Shown piece after piece: positions 16,581 to 25,479 of a stretch of DNA of 64,000 bases. This stretch comes from Aminithiophilus ramosus (GTDB taxonomy: Bacteria; Synergistota; Synergistia; Synergistales; Aminithiophilaceae): NCBI RefSeq assembly GCF_018069705.1, contig NZ_CP072943.1, positions 1,105,260-1,169,259 of the forward strand. Reading direction: 5' to 3'. Position 1 is the first letter of the stretch. Each line of letters starts with the position of its first letter. The notes beneath the pieces are model-generated. The model was not told the DNA's origin. It did not search any database and worked only from the letters and a program-made list of their open reading frames with translations. Position numbers and translations under genes: made by a program.

Positions 16581-17398
16581 CGCCCGTCCTCCGCGCCGTC
16601 CAGACCGTTCAACTCCCCCAGGGCCCGATCCACGTCATCCCTGCCGGGCGCCACCGTCGAGCGGGGCCAGCGCCCCTCCTCGAAAAAGGTGACGCCTTTC
16701 CCGAGACAGGTTCTCACGAAAAGGGCCGCAGGGCCAGACCGTTCGGCCGAAAGACCGCCGAAAACCTCCTCCATGTCGGCGAAACTGTGGCCGTCGACGT
16801 GGGCGACGGTCCAGCCGAAGGCCTGAAAGGCCCTCTCTCCGGCCCGAGTCTGGAGACGCTCGCCTTCGGCGACGTTGCAGTCGACGAGGGCGACGAGATT
16901 GGCCAGGGCGAAGCGCGAGGCCATGGCGATGGAGGCCCAGACCGTGCCCGTCTCCAGTTCCGAATCCCCCAGGAGGCAGAAGACCCGTGAGGCACATCCC
17001 TTTTTGACGAGCCCCAGGGCCAGACCTCCGGCCAGCCCCAACCCCAGCCCGGGAGAGCCGCTCGGACCGTCGATGCCGGGCGTGCGACGCCATTCGGGTC
17101 GGTGCTGCAAGATGGCGCCGAGGCTCCGGAAGTTCCATAGCTCTTCGCGGGGGAAAAAACCGCCGTGGGCCAGAACGGTATAGAGGGCCGGAGCGCCGTT
17201 GCGCTTGCTCAGTATGAAACGATCCCTCTCGGGCCATTGAGGTTCGGCGGCACGAAGACGCAGCTCCCTCTCGTAGAGGTAGACGAGAAGATCGACGAGA
17301 GAAAGGGACGAGGCGAGGTGCCCCGACTTGGCCATGCCGACCATGCGGACCACATCCTTGCGCACGTCGACGGCCCGAGCCCGAAGGGCTTTCAACAT
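16577..17398 (-). CDS. Transketolase, N-terminal (ThDP-binding) subunit
   Basis: A 273-residue thiamine-diphosphate-binding half of a split transketolase. It shows the N-terminal family pattern (VRMVGMAKSGHLASSLSLVDLLVYLY), the DRFILSKRNGAPALYTVLA segment, SPGLGLGLAGGLALG and the ThDP/Mg motif beginning GDSELETG. The usual GHPGG reads GHLASS, a deviation also found in some split enzymes. The open frame runs 49 codons further upstream into csaB but without family similarity. The ATG at 17398 has a close GGAG; a TTG at 17410 with GGAGG 10 nt upstream is an alternative. Cytosolic. Confidence 0.85.
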   Translation of the reverse strand: MLKALRARAVDVRKDVVRMVGMAKSGHLASSLSLVDLLVYLYERELRLRAAEPQWPERDRFILSKRNGAPALYTVLAHGGFFPREELWNFRSLGAILQHRPEWRRTPGIDGPSGSPGLGLGLAGGLALGLVKKGCASRVFCLLGDSELETGTVWASIAMASRFALANLVALVDCNVAEGERLQTRAGERAFQAFGWTVAHVDGHSFADMEEVFGGLSAERSGPAALFVRTCLGKGVTFFEEGRWPRSTVAPGRDDVDRALGELNGLDGAEDGR

Positions 17399-17406
17399 CT
17401 CTCCGT

Positions 17407-18447
17407 TCAAGAGTCCGAGACCTCCTCCATCCTTCGTCGGGCCCAGGCAAGATCGCCTTCGATCCGTTTCCCGGCGGCCCGGAGATTCGCGTCGCGATCC
17501 TCTTCGCCCGCGACGGGGAAAGCGATCCCCCCCCGTCCCTCCCATAGAGGGATGTTCCAGGCCTCGGCAAAAGCCCTCACTTTCGGGTCATAGGGGATGG
17601 CGACAGAGGAAACGCCTTCGATGAGGGAGAGGACGTTGAAGTGGAGGCGCATCCCCACAGCGCTCCCTCCGCGGGCCCAGGCGGGCCCCACGTCGAAGAG
17701 ATTCTTCAGGTGAAGAAGCTCCGTGAGGGGTAGCCGCCCCTCACGGCGGAGGCGATCCATGAGCGCCTCGTCTTCGGAGGCCATGGCCACGCCGACGAGG
17801 GGAAGGCCCCTCTCTTCGGCGAGAGCCGTCACCGCCTCGGCGGCCCTGCCGGGAAGATCGCCCCAGGGGCGCAGATTGACCAAAAGAGCCTCGCCTCGCG
17901 ACGGAAGACGTTGGGGCTCCAGGGCAAGAACGGGATCAGGGGACAGCAGGGCGGCGATCCCCCAACTCTCCAGAAGAGATCGAGACGGCTCGTCTCGAAC
18001 GACGACAAGGGGGCAGGCCGCCAGGGCATTTCGCGCCACCATGCGCCCCAGGGCGCTCCGCAGGGGACCGACGGACTGACCGAAAGACCAGGGCCGACAG
18101 CCCAGGAGGCGGGCCAACGCCACGACGGTTCCATAGAAAAGAGGCGATCGGGAACTCGTGCTGTCCTGGAAGAGACCTCCGCCGCCGAGAAGGAGCGTCC
18201 GGCTTCGGCTCAGGGCCGTGACGATGCCTCCGAGGGACCATCGGTCGAAGGAGGCTACGCCTAATGCGGCCTGACTTCCCGCGGGATCGGCCGAAAGGAG
18301 GGCGATCTCCCGGCGGTCGAGACCCGTTTTGACGAGAAGAGCGACGAGCGACTGAGCCAACAGCTCGTCGCCCAGATTGCCGAAGCCATAGTAACCGCAC
18401 AGAAGCACCCGGAAGGGGCGCCTCAGTCGAGAAGAAGCCGTCCCCAT
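17407..18447 (-). CDS. csaB: Polysaccharide pyruvyl transferase CsaB
   Basis: Transfers a pyruvyl ketal from phosphoenolpyruvate to a cell-wall polysaccharide. In bacteria with SLH-domain proteins this is the modification that SLH domains bind. About 346 residues from the ATG at 18447. Family signatures include the N-terminal LLCGYYGFGNLGDELL, LLLGGGGLFQDSTS, SFGQSVGPL, VVRDEPSRSLLESWG, and the C-terminal GMRLHFNVLSLIEGV. The frame extends 31 codons upstream but only inside the preceding gene. From 18447 it overlaps the DUF5693 gene by 25 nt. It suggests an S-layer or outer-envelope attachment system that depends on pyruvylated polymer. Confidence 0.9.
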   Translation of the reverse strand: MGTASSRLRRPFRVLLCGYYGFGNLGDELLAQSLVALLVKTGLDRREIALLSADPAGSQAALGVASFDRWSLGGIVTALSRSRTLLLGGGGLFQDSTSSRSPLFYGTVVALARLLGCRPWSFGQSVGPLRSALGRMVARNALAACPLVVVRDEPSRSLLESWGIAALLSPDPVLALEPQRLPSRGEALLVNLRPWGDLPGRAAEAVTALAEERGLPLVGVAMASEDEALMDRLRREGRLPLTELLHLKNLFDVGPAWARGGSAVGMRLHFNVLSLIEGVSSVAIPYDPKVRAFAEAWNIPLWEGRGGIAFPVAGEEDRDANLRAAGKRIEGDLAWARRRMEEVSDS

Positions 18448-20336
18448 CTCCGCCAGGCCGGTTCGATAAGGTGCAGGACGATGAAGGCCGCGAGAACCCC
18501 GAAAAGGCAGCCCAGGAAGACACCGTTGCCGACGCGCCATAGGGTGAAAATCAGGTGCGTATGGAAGTGACAGAAACTGTTGGCCGCCGAAGCGAAGGCC
18601 AGAGTGCTGCCGATCCTCAGCACCTCCCGGTAGGAGGGAAGCCAGTCACGCCGGCGGAAGAGGTACCAGAGGATCAGAGCGGGATAGCCGATGAAGGTCT
18701 CTTTCGTCCTCGGTCGGGCTACGAGCCACTGCTCCAGGAAATCGCGAAGGTCGATCTCCCACTGGGGAACGGACTCGACATTGCCGCTTCGGATGGCCAC
18801 AACGGCGGCCCCGCCCAGAAGGAGAACGAGGAGGAAAATCTCACCCCACAGAGGAGGCCTCCGGAGCAGATCGCCCAACCCCTCGGGGTGCACCTTCCGC
18901 TTGAGATCATGAAAGAGGACGAAAAGGGGCGGAAGGAGAAGGGTCAGTTTGACGCCCGAGAAGGCCTTGAGACGCAGCATGAAATAGGGGGTGCCGAAAA
19001 AGGCCGCCACGGCCACCCCTCCGACGAGGAGAATGAACAGCCCCTCGAGGAGCCCCTTCCAGGGCGTGCGCCACCCCTCGAGAGCGGCCAGACAGGCCGC
19101 CGAAGCGAAAAGGGGCACGGCAAAGGCCCCGACGACTCGGGCGACGAAAGGCACCTTCCAGGTGACGACGCCGAGAGCGACGGCAAAAAAACCCAACAGA
19201 AGGGCGGGCAAAACCCCCATGACCTCGCCGTAGCGACCGCCTATCCGCCAGAGGAGAACCATCGCCGAGAAGACGAGGACGAGGGCCAGCGCCACGGCAT
19301 CGGGCAGACCGGCCTGCCAGAGGGGGATCGGTTCGGGCCAGCCCAGACGGGGCCCGTGACGGCCCATTCCCCGCGAGATGGCGAGCAGATCGGCGCGGAA
19401 GGCCTCCATCGTCTGCGGTCCCGAATAGGAGACGGGACGCATGACGAGGAGGCGGAGGGAACGCTCCCTGGCGGCGCGAACCATCCGCTCGACGATCTGA
19501 CGACCGTCAAGGCCACGGCTCTGGATCTCCTCGGCCGTGACGCTGTGGAGGGGCAGAAGGGAGGGAAAAACGCGCCACTCCAGGGGGATGGCCCCCACCT
19601 GGCGGGAGAACTCCACCTTGGCCAGAGGCAACTTCCGTTCCCTCACGACCTCGGCCAGGAGCTCGACATTAGGATAGGCCGTGACGACAGGTCCCGACGG
19701 GGCCAGGGCGCGGACCTGGGCGTTCTCGTCGAGGACGGCGCCCAGGGCGGCCATGGCTGCGGAGCCGTCGAGACCGTGAGAGGGGGCGGGACGGAAGAGA
19801 ATGGGAAGGGCCAGCTCCTTCGAAAGGGCCAACCCCTCGAAATCGGGAAGGACGGCGGCCTCCTCCAGAGCCGAAAGGGAAAGAGGAAGGAGGAAAAGAG
19901 CCCCCTCCTCTCCCTCGTAGAAGGGCACGTCGCCGAAGCGGGCGACGACATGACGCCGGACGAGATCCACGTCGAGATCTCCCTGCCGGACCCAGACGAC
20001 GGCGCCATCGGAATCGCCTTCCAAAGCCCCTGACCAGGTCGACGGAAGGCCGTTTTTGGGGCCGAACCAGAGGGGAAGGGCCCCGTTACTCAGCTCCTTG
20101 CCCGTAAGATCGCCCACCATGAGCCCCGTCAGCCCCGCCTCCTGCAGGAGGCCCAGGGCTTCCTCGTCTTCGATCCCCTCCTGATCGGCCAACGCGGCCA
20201 CATCGCGATAGGCGGCGACGAGACCTACCGTGTGGGTGGCCTCCTCGACGCTCCAGCGCTGGAAGAGACCGGGGAAGGAAAGCAACAGGGCGAGGGAGAG
20301 GGCGCCCCAGAAAACCTTGTGCCGATTGCCGTTCAT
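18423..20336 (-). CDS. DUF5693 family membrane protein
   Basis: A polytopic membrane protein of about 637 residues. One N-terminal transmembrane helix is followed by a large extracytoplasmic domain (about residues 30-330, with GLVAAYRD, the MVGDLTGKELSNG segment and MRPVSYSG), then about eight hydrophobic segments to the C-terminus. DUF5693 proteins usually sit directly upstream of csaB, as here, so a role in export or assembly of the pyruvylated polymer is plausible but unproven. The ATG at 20336 overlaps the maf stop as ATGA and has GGAGG 11 nt upstream. The in-frame ATG at 20354 has only a weak site. Confidence 0.82.
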   Translation of the reverse strand: MNGNRHKVFWGALSLALLLSFPGLFQRWSVEEATHTVGLVAAYRDVAALADQEGIEDEEALGLLQEAGLTGLMVGDLTGKELSNGALPLWFGPKNGLPSTWSGALEGDSDGAVVWVRQGDLDVDLVRRHVVARFGDVPFYEGEEGALFLLPLSLSALEEAAVLPDFEGLALSKELALPILFRPAPSHGLDGSAAMAALGAVLDENAQVRALAPSGPVVTAYPNVELLAEVVRERKLPLAKVEFSRQVGAIPLEWRVFPSLLPLHSVTAEEIQSRGLDGRQIVERMVRAARERSLRLLVMRPVSYSGPQTMEAFRADLLAISRGMGRHGPRLGWPEPIPLWQAGLPDAVALALVLVFSAMVLLWRIGGRYGEVMGVLPALLLGFFAVALGVVTWKVPFVARVVGAFAVPLFASAACLAALEGWRTPWKGLLEGLFILLVGGVAVAAFFGTPYFMLRLKAFSGVKLTLLLPPLFVLFHDLKRKVHPEGLGDLLRRPPLWGEIFLLVLLLGGAAVVAIRSGNVESVPQWEIDLRDFLEQWLVARPRTKETFIGYPALILWYLFRRRDWLPSYREVLRIGSTLAFASAANSFCHFHTHLIFTLWRVGNGVFLGCLFGVLAAFIVLHLIEPAWRRWGRLLLD

Positions 20337-20956
20337 CGTGAACCGAACCTCCATTGCCGTTCCAGAGAGAGCCCCGCCTCGGCCAGGAGAAGACTGAGCC
20401 GCGCCAGAGGCAGACCGACGACGTTGAAATAACAGCCGCGAATCGACGTGACGAGAAGAGCGCCCCGGCCCTGTATGGCGTAGGAACCGGCCTTGTCGTC
20501 GCCCTCGCCCGTGTCGACGTAGCCCCTCACTTCAGACTCCGAAAGGGGACGAAAGGTGACCTCCGTACGCTCCGACGCCGAAAAGACTTTCCCCCGCCAG
20601 GCCAGAGCGACGCCGCTGAAAACGTCGTGCGTCCTTCCGGCAAGGAGGCCGATCATGGCGCGCCCTTCGGCCCTGTCGCGAGGCTTGCCCAGAAGGAGCC
20701 CTCCTACGGCGACGACCGTATCGGCGGCGACGACGCAGGACTCGGCCCTCCTATCGGCCACGGCCGAAGCCTTCAGCCTGGCCAGGCGCTCGACGGCCGA
20801 GGCCGCGGGCTCCCCTTCGGGAATCGTCTCGTCGACGCGGGAGGGCTCGACCGAAAAGGACCAGCCCAACTCGGAAAGAAGCTCTCTACGACGAGGGCTG
20901 GCCGAGGCCAGGACGAGAGGGGGCGAAGGGAGAGGGACGATCAACGAAGAATCCAT
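20333..20956 (-). CDS. maf: Maf family nucleoside-triphosphate pyrophosphatase
   Basis: A 207-residue cytosolic house-cleaning enzyme that hydrolyses non-canonical or modified NTPs to NMP and PPi. The N-terminal signature LASASPRRRELLSELG, SRVDETIPEGE, the ADTVVAVGG motif with the catalytic Asp, LLGKPRDRAE and GCYFNVVGLPL near the C-terminus are all present. It overlaps DUF5693 by 4 nt. Its first 16 bases overlap the end of the DUF4321 gene. A connection with cell division has been reported for Bacillus Maf. Confidence 0.94.
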   Translation of the reverse strand: MDSSLIVPLPSPPLVLASASPRRRELLSELGWSFSVEPSRVDETIPEGEPAASAVERLARLKASAVADRRAESCVVAADTVVAVGGLLLGKPRDRAEGRAMIGLLAGRTHDVFSGVALAWRGKVFSASERTEVTFRPLSESEVRGYVDTGEGDDKAGSYAIQGRGALLVTSIRGCYFNVVGLPLARLSLLLAEAGLSLERQWRFGSR

Positions 20957-21183
20957 AGACTGACGAGACCTCCAAGAAGACTTCCGAGATTGAGCCGGAG
21001 ATGAAAGGACAGGCCAAACTGCATAAAGACCAGATCGACGTCGCGGAGATCGAAACCGGAGCGGATGACATCGCGGAAGAAGGGAGCCGTGACGTCGAAG
21101 CGCTGGAGGTAGACGCCGAGAAAGGTCCCCAAAAGGACGAGAAGGATGACGAAGGTCCAGTGAGCTCCTCCTCTTGCGGCCAT
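20941..21183 (-). CDS. DUF4321 family small membrane protein
   Basis: An 80-residue protein with an N-terminal transmembrane helix (HWTFVILLVLLGTFLGVYL), a short polar loop, and a second amphipathic or membrane segment ending LSFHLRLNLGSLLGGLVSLWILR. This matches the two-helix pattern of DUF4321 proteins, commonly found near maf. The open frame runs much further upstream, but that part overlaps uppP and has no family similarity. The ATG at 21183 lies 4 nt after the uppP stop, with GGGGTGAG just upstream. Function unknown. Confidence 0.8.
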   Translation of the reverse strand: MAARGGAHWTFVILLVLLGTFLGVYLQRFDVTAPFFRDVIRSGFDLRDVDLVFMQFGLSFHLRLNLGSLLGGLVSLWILR

Positions 21184-21187
21184 CGCC

Positions 21188-21994
21188 TCACCCCCTGACG
21201 ACGGAAAGGGCCAGGGTGCCCAGTCCCAGCAGGAGACAGTAGAGGGAAAAACCGCGCCACCTGCCCAGTGTAACGACTCGTCGGAGAAGAACAAGGGAGA
21301 AATAGCCCGTCGCGAAGGCGGCCATCGCCCCGACGAGCCATCCTGACGGAAGGGCTGCCGTGAAGTCGCCCCAGCTCCCGACGGAACGCAGCTCCAGAAA
21401 GGTGGCACCGCAGATGGCCGGAACGGAGAGGAGGAAGGAAAAACGAAAGGCCTCCTCGGACTTGAGCCCCGTGGCCAAACCCGTGACGATCGTCGCGCCC
21501 GATCGGGAAAGGCCGGGGATGACGGCCAATCCCTGTGCCAGACCGACGAAAAAGCCCGAGGAGAGGACGACCTGCCCTCCTCGGCGGGGAAGGCGACCTG
21601 CCGCGAAAAGCAGCGACGCCGTCAGCACCAGGGCAAGCCCCACGGCCCAGGGGAGATGGATCATCCTCTCCACTAAAGGCTTGAGCCCCAGGGCAGGAAA
21701 AGCCGTGACGACCGTACCGGCGGCCACGGCCCAGCCGTAGCGCCATCCCTCGCTCCAGCGGCCTCGGGCAGAGACAAACCCGCCGAGCCACTCCAGGACC
21801 AGATCGACGATGTCGCGCCAGAAGTAGAGCACCGTCGCGCCCATCGTCGCCATGTGAAGCACGAGATCAAAGGGCAGAGGCGCCTCATCGAAGCCGAGGA
21901 GCCACTGGGCCAGGGCGAGGTGCCCCGAGCTGCTGACGGGAAGGAACTCCGTCGCCCCCTGGACGACGCCGAGAAGCAGACTATGAACGGCCAT
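21188..21994 (-). CDS. uppP: Undecaprenyl-diphosphatase (BacA/UppP)
   Basis: An integral membrane phosphatase that recycles undecaprenyl pyrophosphate to the monophosphate carrier for peptidoglycan and other wall polymers. Both family motifs are present: GATEFLPVSSSGHL (residues 12-25) and PGLSRSGAT with the catalytic Arg/Ser. About seven or eight hydrophobic segments; about 268 residues. The ATG at 21994 has GAGGGGG 9 nt upstream. It is preferred over the outer start at 22027, and it overlaps the end of the Na/Pi gene by 14 nt. Confers bacitracin resistance in other bacteria. Confidence 0.96.
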   Translation of the reverse strand: MAVHSLLLGVVQGATEFLPVSSSGHLALAQWLLGFDEAPLPFDLVLHMATMGATVLYFWRDIVDLVLEWLGGFVSARGRWSEGWRYGWAVAAGTVVTAFPALGLKPLVERMIHLPWAVGLALVLTASLLFAAGRLPRRGGQVVLSSGFFVGLAQGLAVIPGLSRSGATIVTGLATGLKSEEAFRFSFLLSVPAICGATFLELRSVGSWGDFTAALPSGWLVGAMAAFATGYFSLVLLRRVVTLGRWRGFSLYCLLLGLGTLALSVVRG

Positions 21995-23615
21995 GAGAGA
22001 TATCCCCCTCTCGGAGACGGACGACATCGGAGACCCCCAGGGCGAGATTGCGCGAATGATCGCCGATCCGTTCGAGGTTGCTCAGGATGTCGATGAAAAT
22101 GACGCTCGCCGCCGGAGAACAGACACCGGCGTTGAGGCGGCCGATGTGTCGCTTGCGCAGCATCTTCTCGTCGTTGTCGATCTCGTCTTCGATGCGGTCG
22201 ACTTCGGCCATGTCGGGCAAGGCCTCGAGGCGGATCGCCTCGACGGAGGAGGCGAAGGCCCCTCGCGTCTTGTCGAACATGGAGGTGAACTCGGCCATGG
22301 CCGTCGGCGAGAATTCGATGTGCTGGTCCTGCTTCATCTCGAAAAGCTCGATGATGTTCTGGGCGTGATCACCGACGCGCTCCACGTCGCCGATGCCGTT
22401 GACGTAGAGGGAGAGGACGCTGGCGAGATCGGAGGAGAGGCTGGCCTGGCCCAGCTCGGCGGCGAAACGGGTGATCTCGCGGTTCAGCTCGTTGACGAGC
22501 TTCTCGTTCTCGTTGACCATGTCGATCCTTCTTGCGTCGTCGTTGACAAAGGCCTCGCGGACGAAGTCGAGCATCTCCAGGGCCAGCACTCCCATACGGA
22601 CCATCTCCATGCGGACGGCGTCGACGGCGGCGGCAGGGGCCGCCGCGATGAGGCGCCTGTCGAGAAAACGGGGACCCGTCTCGTGGACGATGCCCTGCGT
22701 CGGCACGAGCCGTTCGATGAGCTTGACGAAAGGCGTCGTGAAAGGGAGGAAGAGAAGGGTATTGGAGACGTTGAAGAGGGTATGGGCGTTGGCGAGCTGT
22801 CGGGCGATGTCGTCGGAGGTAAGCAGAACGACCTGGGTAAAGACAGGAAGGAGGAGCATGAAGAAAAGGACACCGAAAACGTTGAAAAGCACGTGCGAAG
22901 CTGCGGCCTGCTTGGCCTCGCGCCCAGAACCGGCCGAGGCCAGAACGGCCGTGATCGTCGTCCCGATGTTATCGCCGAAAAGGATGGGAATGGCCGCCCC
23001 CAGGGGGAGAAACCCCTGGGAGGCCATGGCGATGGTGAGCCCCACCGTGGCCGAGCTGGACTGGACCAGGACCGTCAGCCCCACTCCGGCCAGGACGGCC
23101 AGGACGGGATGGTGGGAGAAGGCCAGGAAAAGATCCTGACGCCCGGCCAGGAACTTCATGGCCTCCTCCATCGTCGTCATCCCCAGGAAGAGGAGGCCGA
23201 AACCGATGAGGCCGTTCCCCATGTACCTGCGCATCTTCGAGCGTCCGATGAAGGAGAGCGCCACGCCGAGGGCGATGATGGGCAGGGCGAAATCCTTGAT
23301 CTTGAAGGCGATGAGCTGAGCCGTCACCGTCGTGCCGATATTGGCCCCCATGATGACGCCCACGGCCTGCTTGAGCGTCATCAGCCCGGCGTGGACGAAG
23401 CTGACCGTCATGACCGTCGTGCCGCTGCTGCTCTGGATCAGGATGGTCACCAGCGTCCCGACCAGGACGCCCCGGACAGGCGTCTTGGTCAGCGCGGCGA
23501 TGAGCCGTCTGAGGCGGTCTCCCGCCAGATCCTGAAGGGCCTCGCCCATCAGTCTGATGCCGAAAAGGAAAAGTCCCACGCCGCCCAAAAGCTGCATGAG
23601 GGTCATCGTCGACAC
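21981..23615 (-). CDS. Na+/phosphate cotransporter family protein (NptA/YjbB-like) with PhoU-like domain
   Basis: A 544-residue membrane protein. The N-terminal half has two repeats with the QSSS signature (QSSSGTTVMTVSF and QSSSATVGLTIAMA) typical of Na/Pi cotransporters. The C-terminal 200 residues are a PhoU-like helical domain (MEMVRMGVLALEMLDFV..., VERVGDHAQNIIELFE, LERIGDHSRNLALG). In this family such proteins move phosphate, in YjbB's case out of the cell. GTG at 23615 has GGGAG about 9 nt upstream; ATG at 23606 is too far from it. The gene follows RNase J and precedes uppP on the same strand. Confidence 0.92.
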   Translation of the reverse strand: MSTMTLMQLLGGVGLFLFGIRLMGEALQDLAGDRLRRLIAALTKTPVRGVLVGTLVTILIQSSSGTTVMTVSFVHAGLMTLKQAVGVIMGANIGTTVTAQLIAFKIKDFALPIIALGVALSFIGRSKMRRYMGNGLIGFGLLFLGMTTMEEAMKFLAGRQDLFLAFSHHPVLAVLAGVGLTVLVQSSSATVGLTIAMASQGFLPLGAAIPILFGDNIGTTITAVLASAGSGREAKQAAASHVLFNVFGVLFFMLLLPVFTQVVLLTSDDIARQLANAHTLFNVSNTLLFLPFTTPFVKLIERLVPTQGIVHETGPRFLDRRLIAAAPAAAVDAVRMEMVRMGVLALEMLDFVREAFVNDDARRIDMVNENEKLVNELNREITRFAAELGQASLSSDLASVLSLYVNGIGDVERVGDHAQNIIELFEMKQDQHIEFSPTAMAEFTSMFDKTRGAFASSVEAIRLEALPDMAEVDRIEDEIDNDEKMLRKRHIGRLNAGVCSPAASVIFIDILSNLERIGDHSRNLALGVSDVVRLREGDISHGRS

Positions 23616-23651
23616 AAATCGTCACTCCCGACCTTGAAATCTTTCGGAGGG

Positions 23652-25364
23652 CTAGACCTCCACGAGGGAAATCAACGGCATGATTACCGGGTAGCTGCGC
23701 GTGTGGCGGCGGACCAGGTCCTTGACGCGACCTCTGATCTTCTGGGCCAGATCCTCCTCGTCGATGGAACCCTTGCGGGCAGCCGTCTCGACGAGTTTCA
23801 TCACCGTCTCGCGGACCTCTCGATGGAGCTCCTCGGCCATATCGACATGGAGGAAGCCTCGACTCTCGGTAACGACGGGACGGAGAAGCACTCCGTCGGT
23901 GGAGAGGACGACGGAGACGGTGAGAATCCCCTCTTCGGAGAGATCGCGTCGCTCCTGCATGACGCTCCCCTCCAGCTCGCCCATGACCCGGCCGTCGACG
24001 AGGATGCTGCCGAAGGGGACGTTCCCTTTGATCTGGGCCTTATCGGCGCTGATCTGGAGGACATCGCCGTTGAGGAGGAGAAAGGTGTTCCGGGCCGGCA
24101 CTCCCGTGTCCTGGGCCAGCTGATTGTGGCGCACCAGGTGACGGTATTCGCCGTGAACGGGGACGAAGTAGCGGGGCCTGACGATGGAGAGCATCATCTT
24201 CAGCTCCTCCTGCGCCGCATGGCCCGAGACGTGAATCTGCCTCTCCCTCTCGTAGACGACGTCGCAGCCGCAGGCGAAGAGACGGTTGACGGTATGGCTC
24301 ACGAGCTTCTCGTTGCCCGGAATAGGCGTGGCGCTGACGACGACGACATCCTTTTCGGAGAGCTTGATGTGATGGTGCTCCCCCTTGCTCATGAGAACGA
24401 GGCCCGAGAAGGGCTCTCCCTGACTCCCCGTCGTGAGGACCACGAGGCGATTGTGGGGGATCTTGTCCACGTCCTGGGGGGCGATCAAAAGGCTCTCGTC
24501 GACGCTGACGTAGCCCAGCTCCCGTGCCAGGGCGACGTTGTTGATCATGCTCCGCCCCATGAGAACGACCTTGCGGTTGAAACGGGCCGCCACGTCGAAG
24601 ACCTGCTGGGCCCGGTGAAGGTTGCTGGCGAAGGTGGCCAAGACGATGCGTCTGTTACGGTGAAGGCGGAAAAGTTCCTCCAAGGTCCGTCCCACGAGGC
24701 GCTCCGAGGCGGTAAAGCCGGAACGCTCGACGTTCGTCGAGTCCGACATGAGAAGCAGGACACCCCTTCGCCCCAGCTCGGCGAAGGTGCCGTAATCGGT
24801 GACCCGGCCGTCGATGGGCGTGGGATCGAGCTTGAAATCTCCCGTGTGGACCACCGTCCCGAGCGGCGTGTGGAGGGCATAGCCGACGCCGTCGGGAATG
24901 GAGTGACAGACGGCGATGAACTCGAAGCTGAAGGCGCCAAGCTCGACGACATCGCCGGCGCGGATCTCGTGAAAGCGGGGCTCGTAGGCGGGGGCCGCCT
25001 CCTTGAGCTTGTTGCGGATCATGCCCAGAGTCAGTTTCGTGGCATAAACGGGGACGTCGAGACGGGGAAGGACGAAGGGAAGGGCCCCGATGTGGTCCTC
25101 GTGGCCATGGGTGACCACGATGGCCCGGAGATTCTCCCTGCGCTCTTCGACATAACTCACGTCGGGGATGACGTAATCGATGCCCAACATGTCCTCTTCG
25201 GGAAACATGAGTCCACAGTCGACCATCACCAGATCGTCTCCGTACTCGAATACCGTGCAGTTCTTGCCTATCTGCCCCAGTCCCCCCAAAGGAATGACGC
25301 GCAGATCGGCGGCACCGGAAGCGCTCTTGCCGCTTCGACGCCTTCTTGTCTTTGATTTAGCCAA
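23652..25364 (-). CDS. rnj: Ribonuclease J
   Basis: A metallo-beta-lactamase/beta-CASP ribonuclease with 5'-3' exonuclease and endonuclease activity, central to mRNA decay and rRNA maturation. It has the zinc motif THGHEDHIGALPFVLP, the HTGDFKLDPTP segment, the beta-CASP core (SDSTNVERSGFT, TTGSQGEPFSGL, HVSGHAAQEELK) and a C-terminal RNase J domain to residue about 570. The first residues are basic (AKSKTRRRRSGK). The frame is open to 25406, but the only well-placed ribosome binding site is GGGAGG, 7 nt before the TTG at 25364, so I start there. Its own promoter may lie just upstream (TATGAT around 25390). Confidence 0.95.
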   Translation of the reverse strand: MAKSKTRRRRSGKSASGAADLRVIPLGGLGQIGKNCTVFEYGDDLVMVDCGLMFPEEDMLGIDYVIPDVSYVEERRENLRAIVVTHGHEDHIGALPFVLPRLDVPVYATKLTLGMIRNKLKEAAPAYEPRFHEIRAGDVVELGAFSFEFIAVCHSIPDGVGYALHTPLGTVVHTGDFKLDPTPIDGRVTDYGTFAELGRRGVLLLMSDSTNVERSGFTASERLVGRTLEELFRLHRNRRIVLATFASNLHRAQQVFDVAARFNRKVVLMGRSMINNVALARELGYVSVDESLLIAPQDVDKIPHNRLVVLTTGSQGEPFSGLVLMSKGEHHHIKLSEKDVVVVSATPIPGNEKLVSHTVNRLFACGCDVVYERERQIHVSGHAAQEELKMMLSIVRPRYFVPVHGEYRHLVRHNQLAQDTGVPARNTFLLLNGDVLQISADKAQIKGNVPFGSILVDGRVMGELEGSVMQERRDLSEEGILTVSVVLSTDGVLLRPVVTESRGFLHVDMAEELHREVRETVMKLVETAARKGSIDEEDLAQKIRGRVKDLVRRHTRSYPVIMPLISLVEV

Positions 25365-25407
25365 GGCATCACCTCCCATCAAATAATCATAGTACCACGA
25401 GGGCACG

Positions 25408-25434
25408 AAAAGCGGGGAGGGCTCTGCCCTCCCC
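25408..25434 (-). terminator. Rho-independent terminator after the class II aldolase gene
   Basis: On the minus strand a 9-bp perfect GC-rich stem with a 3-nt loop (25434-25414) is followed by GCTTTTCG. It lies 46 nt after the aldolase stop and before the RNase J start, so it separates the two transcription units. Confidence 0.8.
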
Positions 25435-25479
25435 GGGCGATAATCCCTCCGGAAGAGGGACTACCGGAAACGGTCCTGC

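Noticed and set aside
21993-25355. Plus-strand open frame of 1120 codons
   Set aside because: Antisense to the Na/Pi transporter and RNase J genes; Asp/Glu/Gly/His-rich translation typical of antisense GC-rich DNA.
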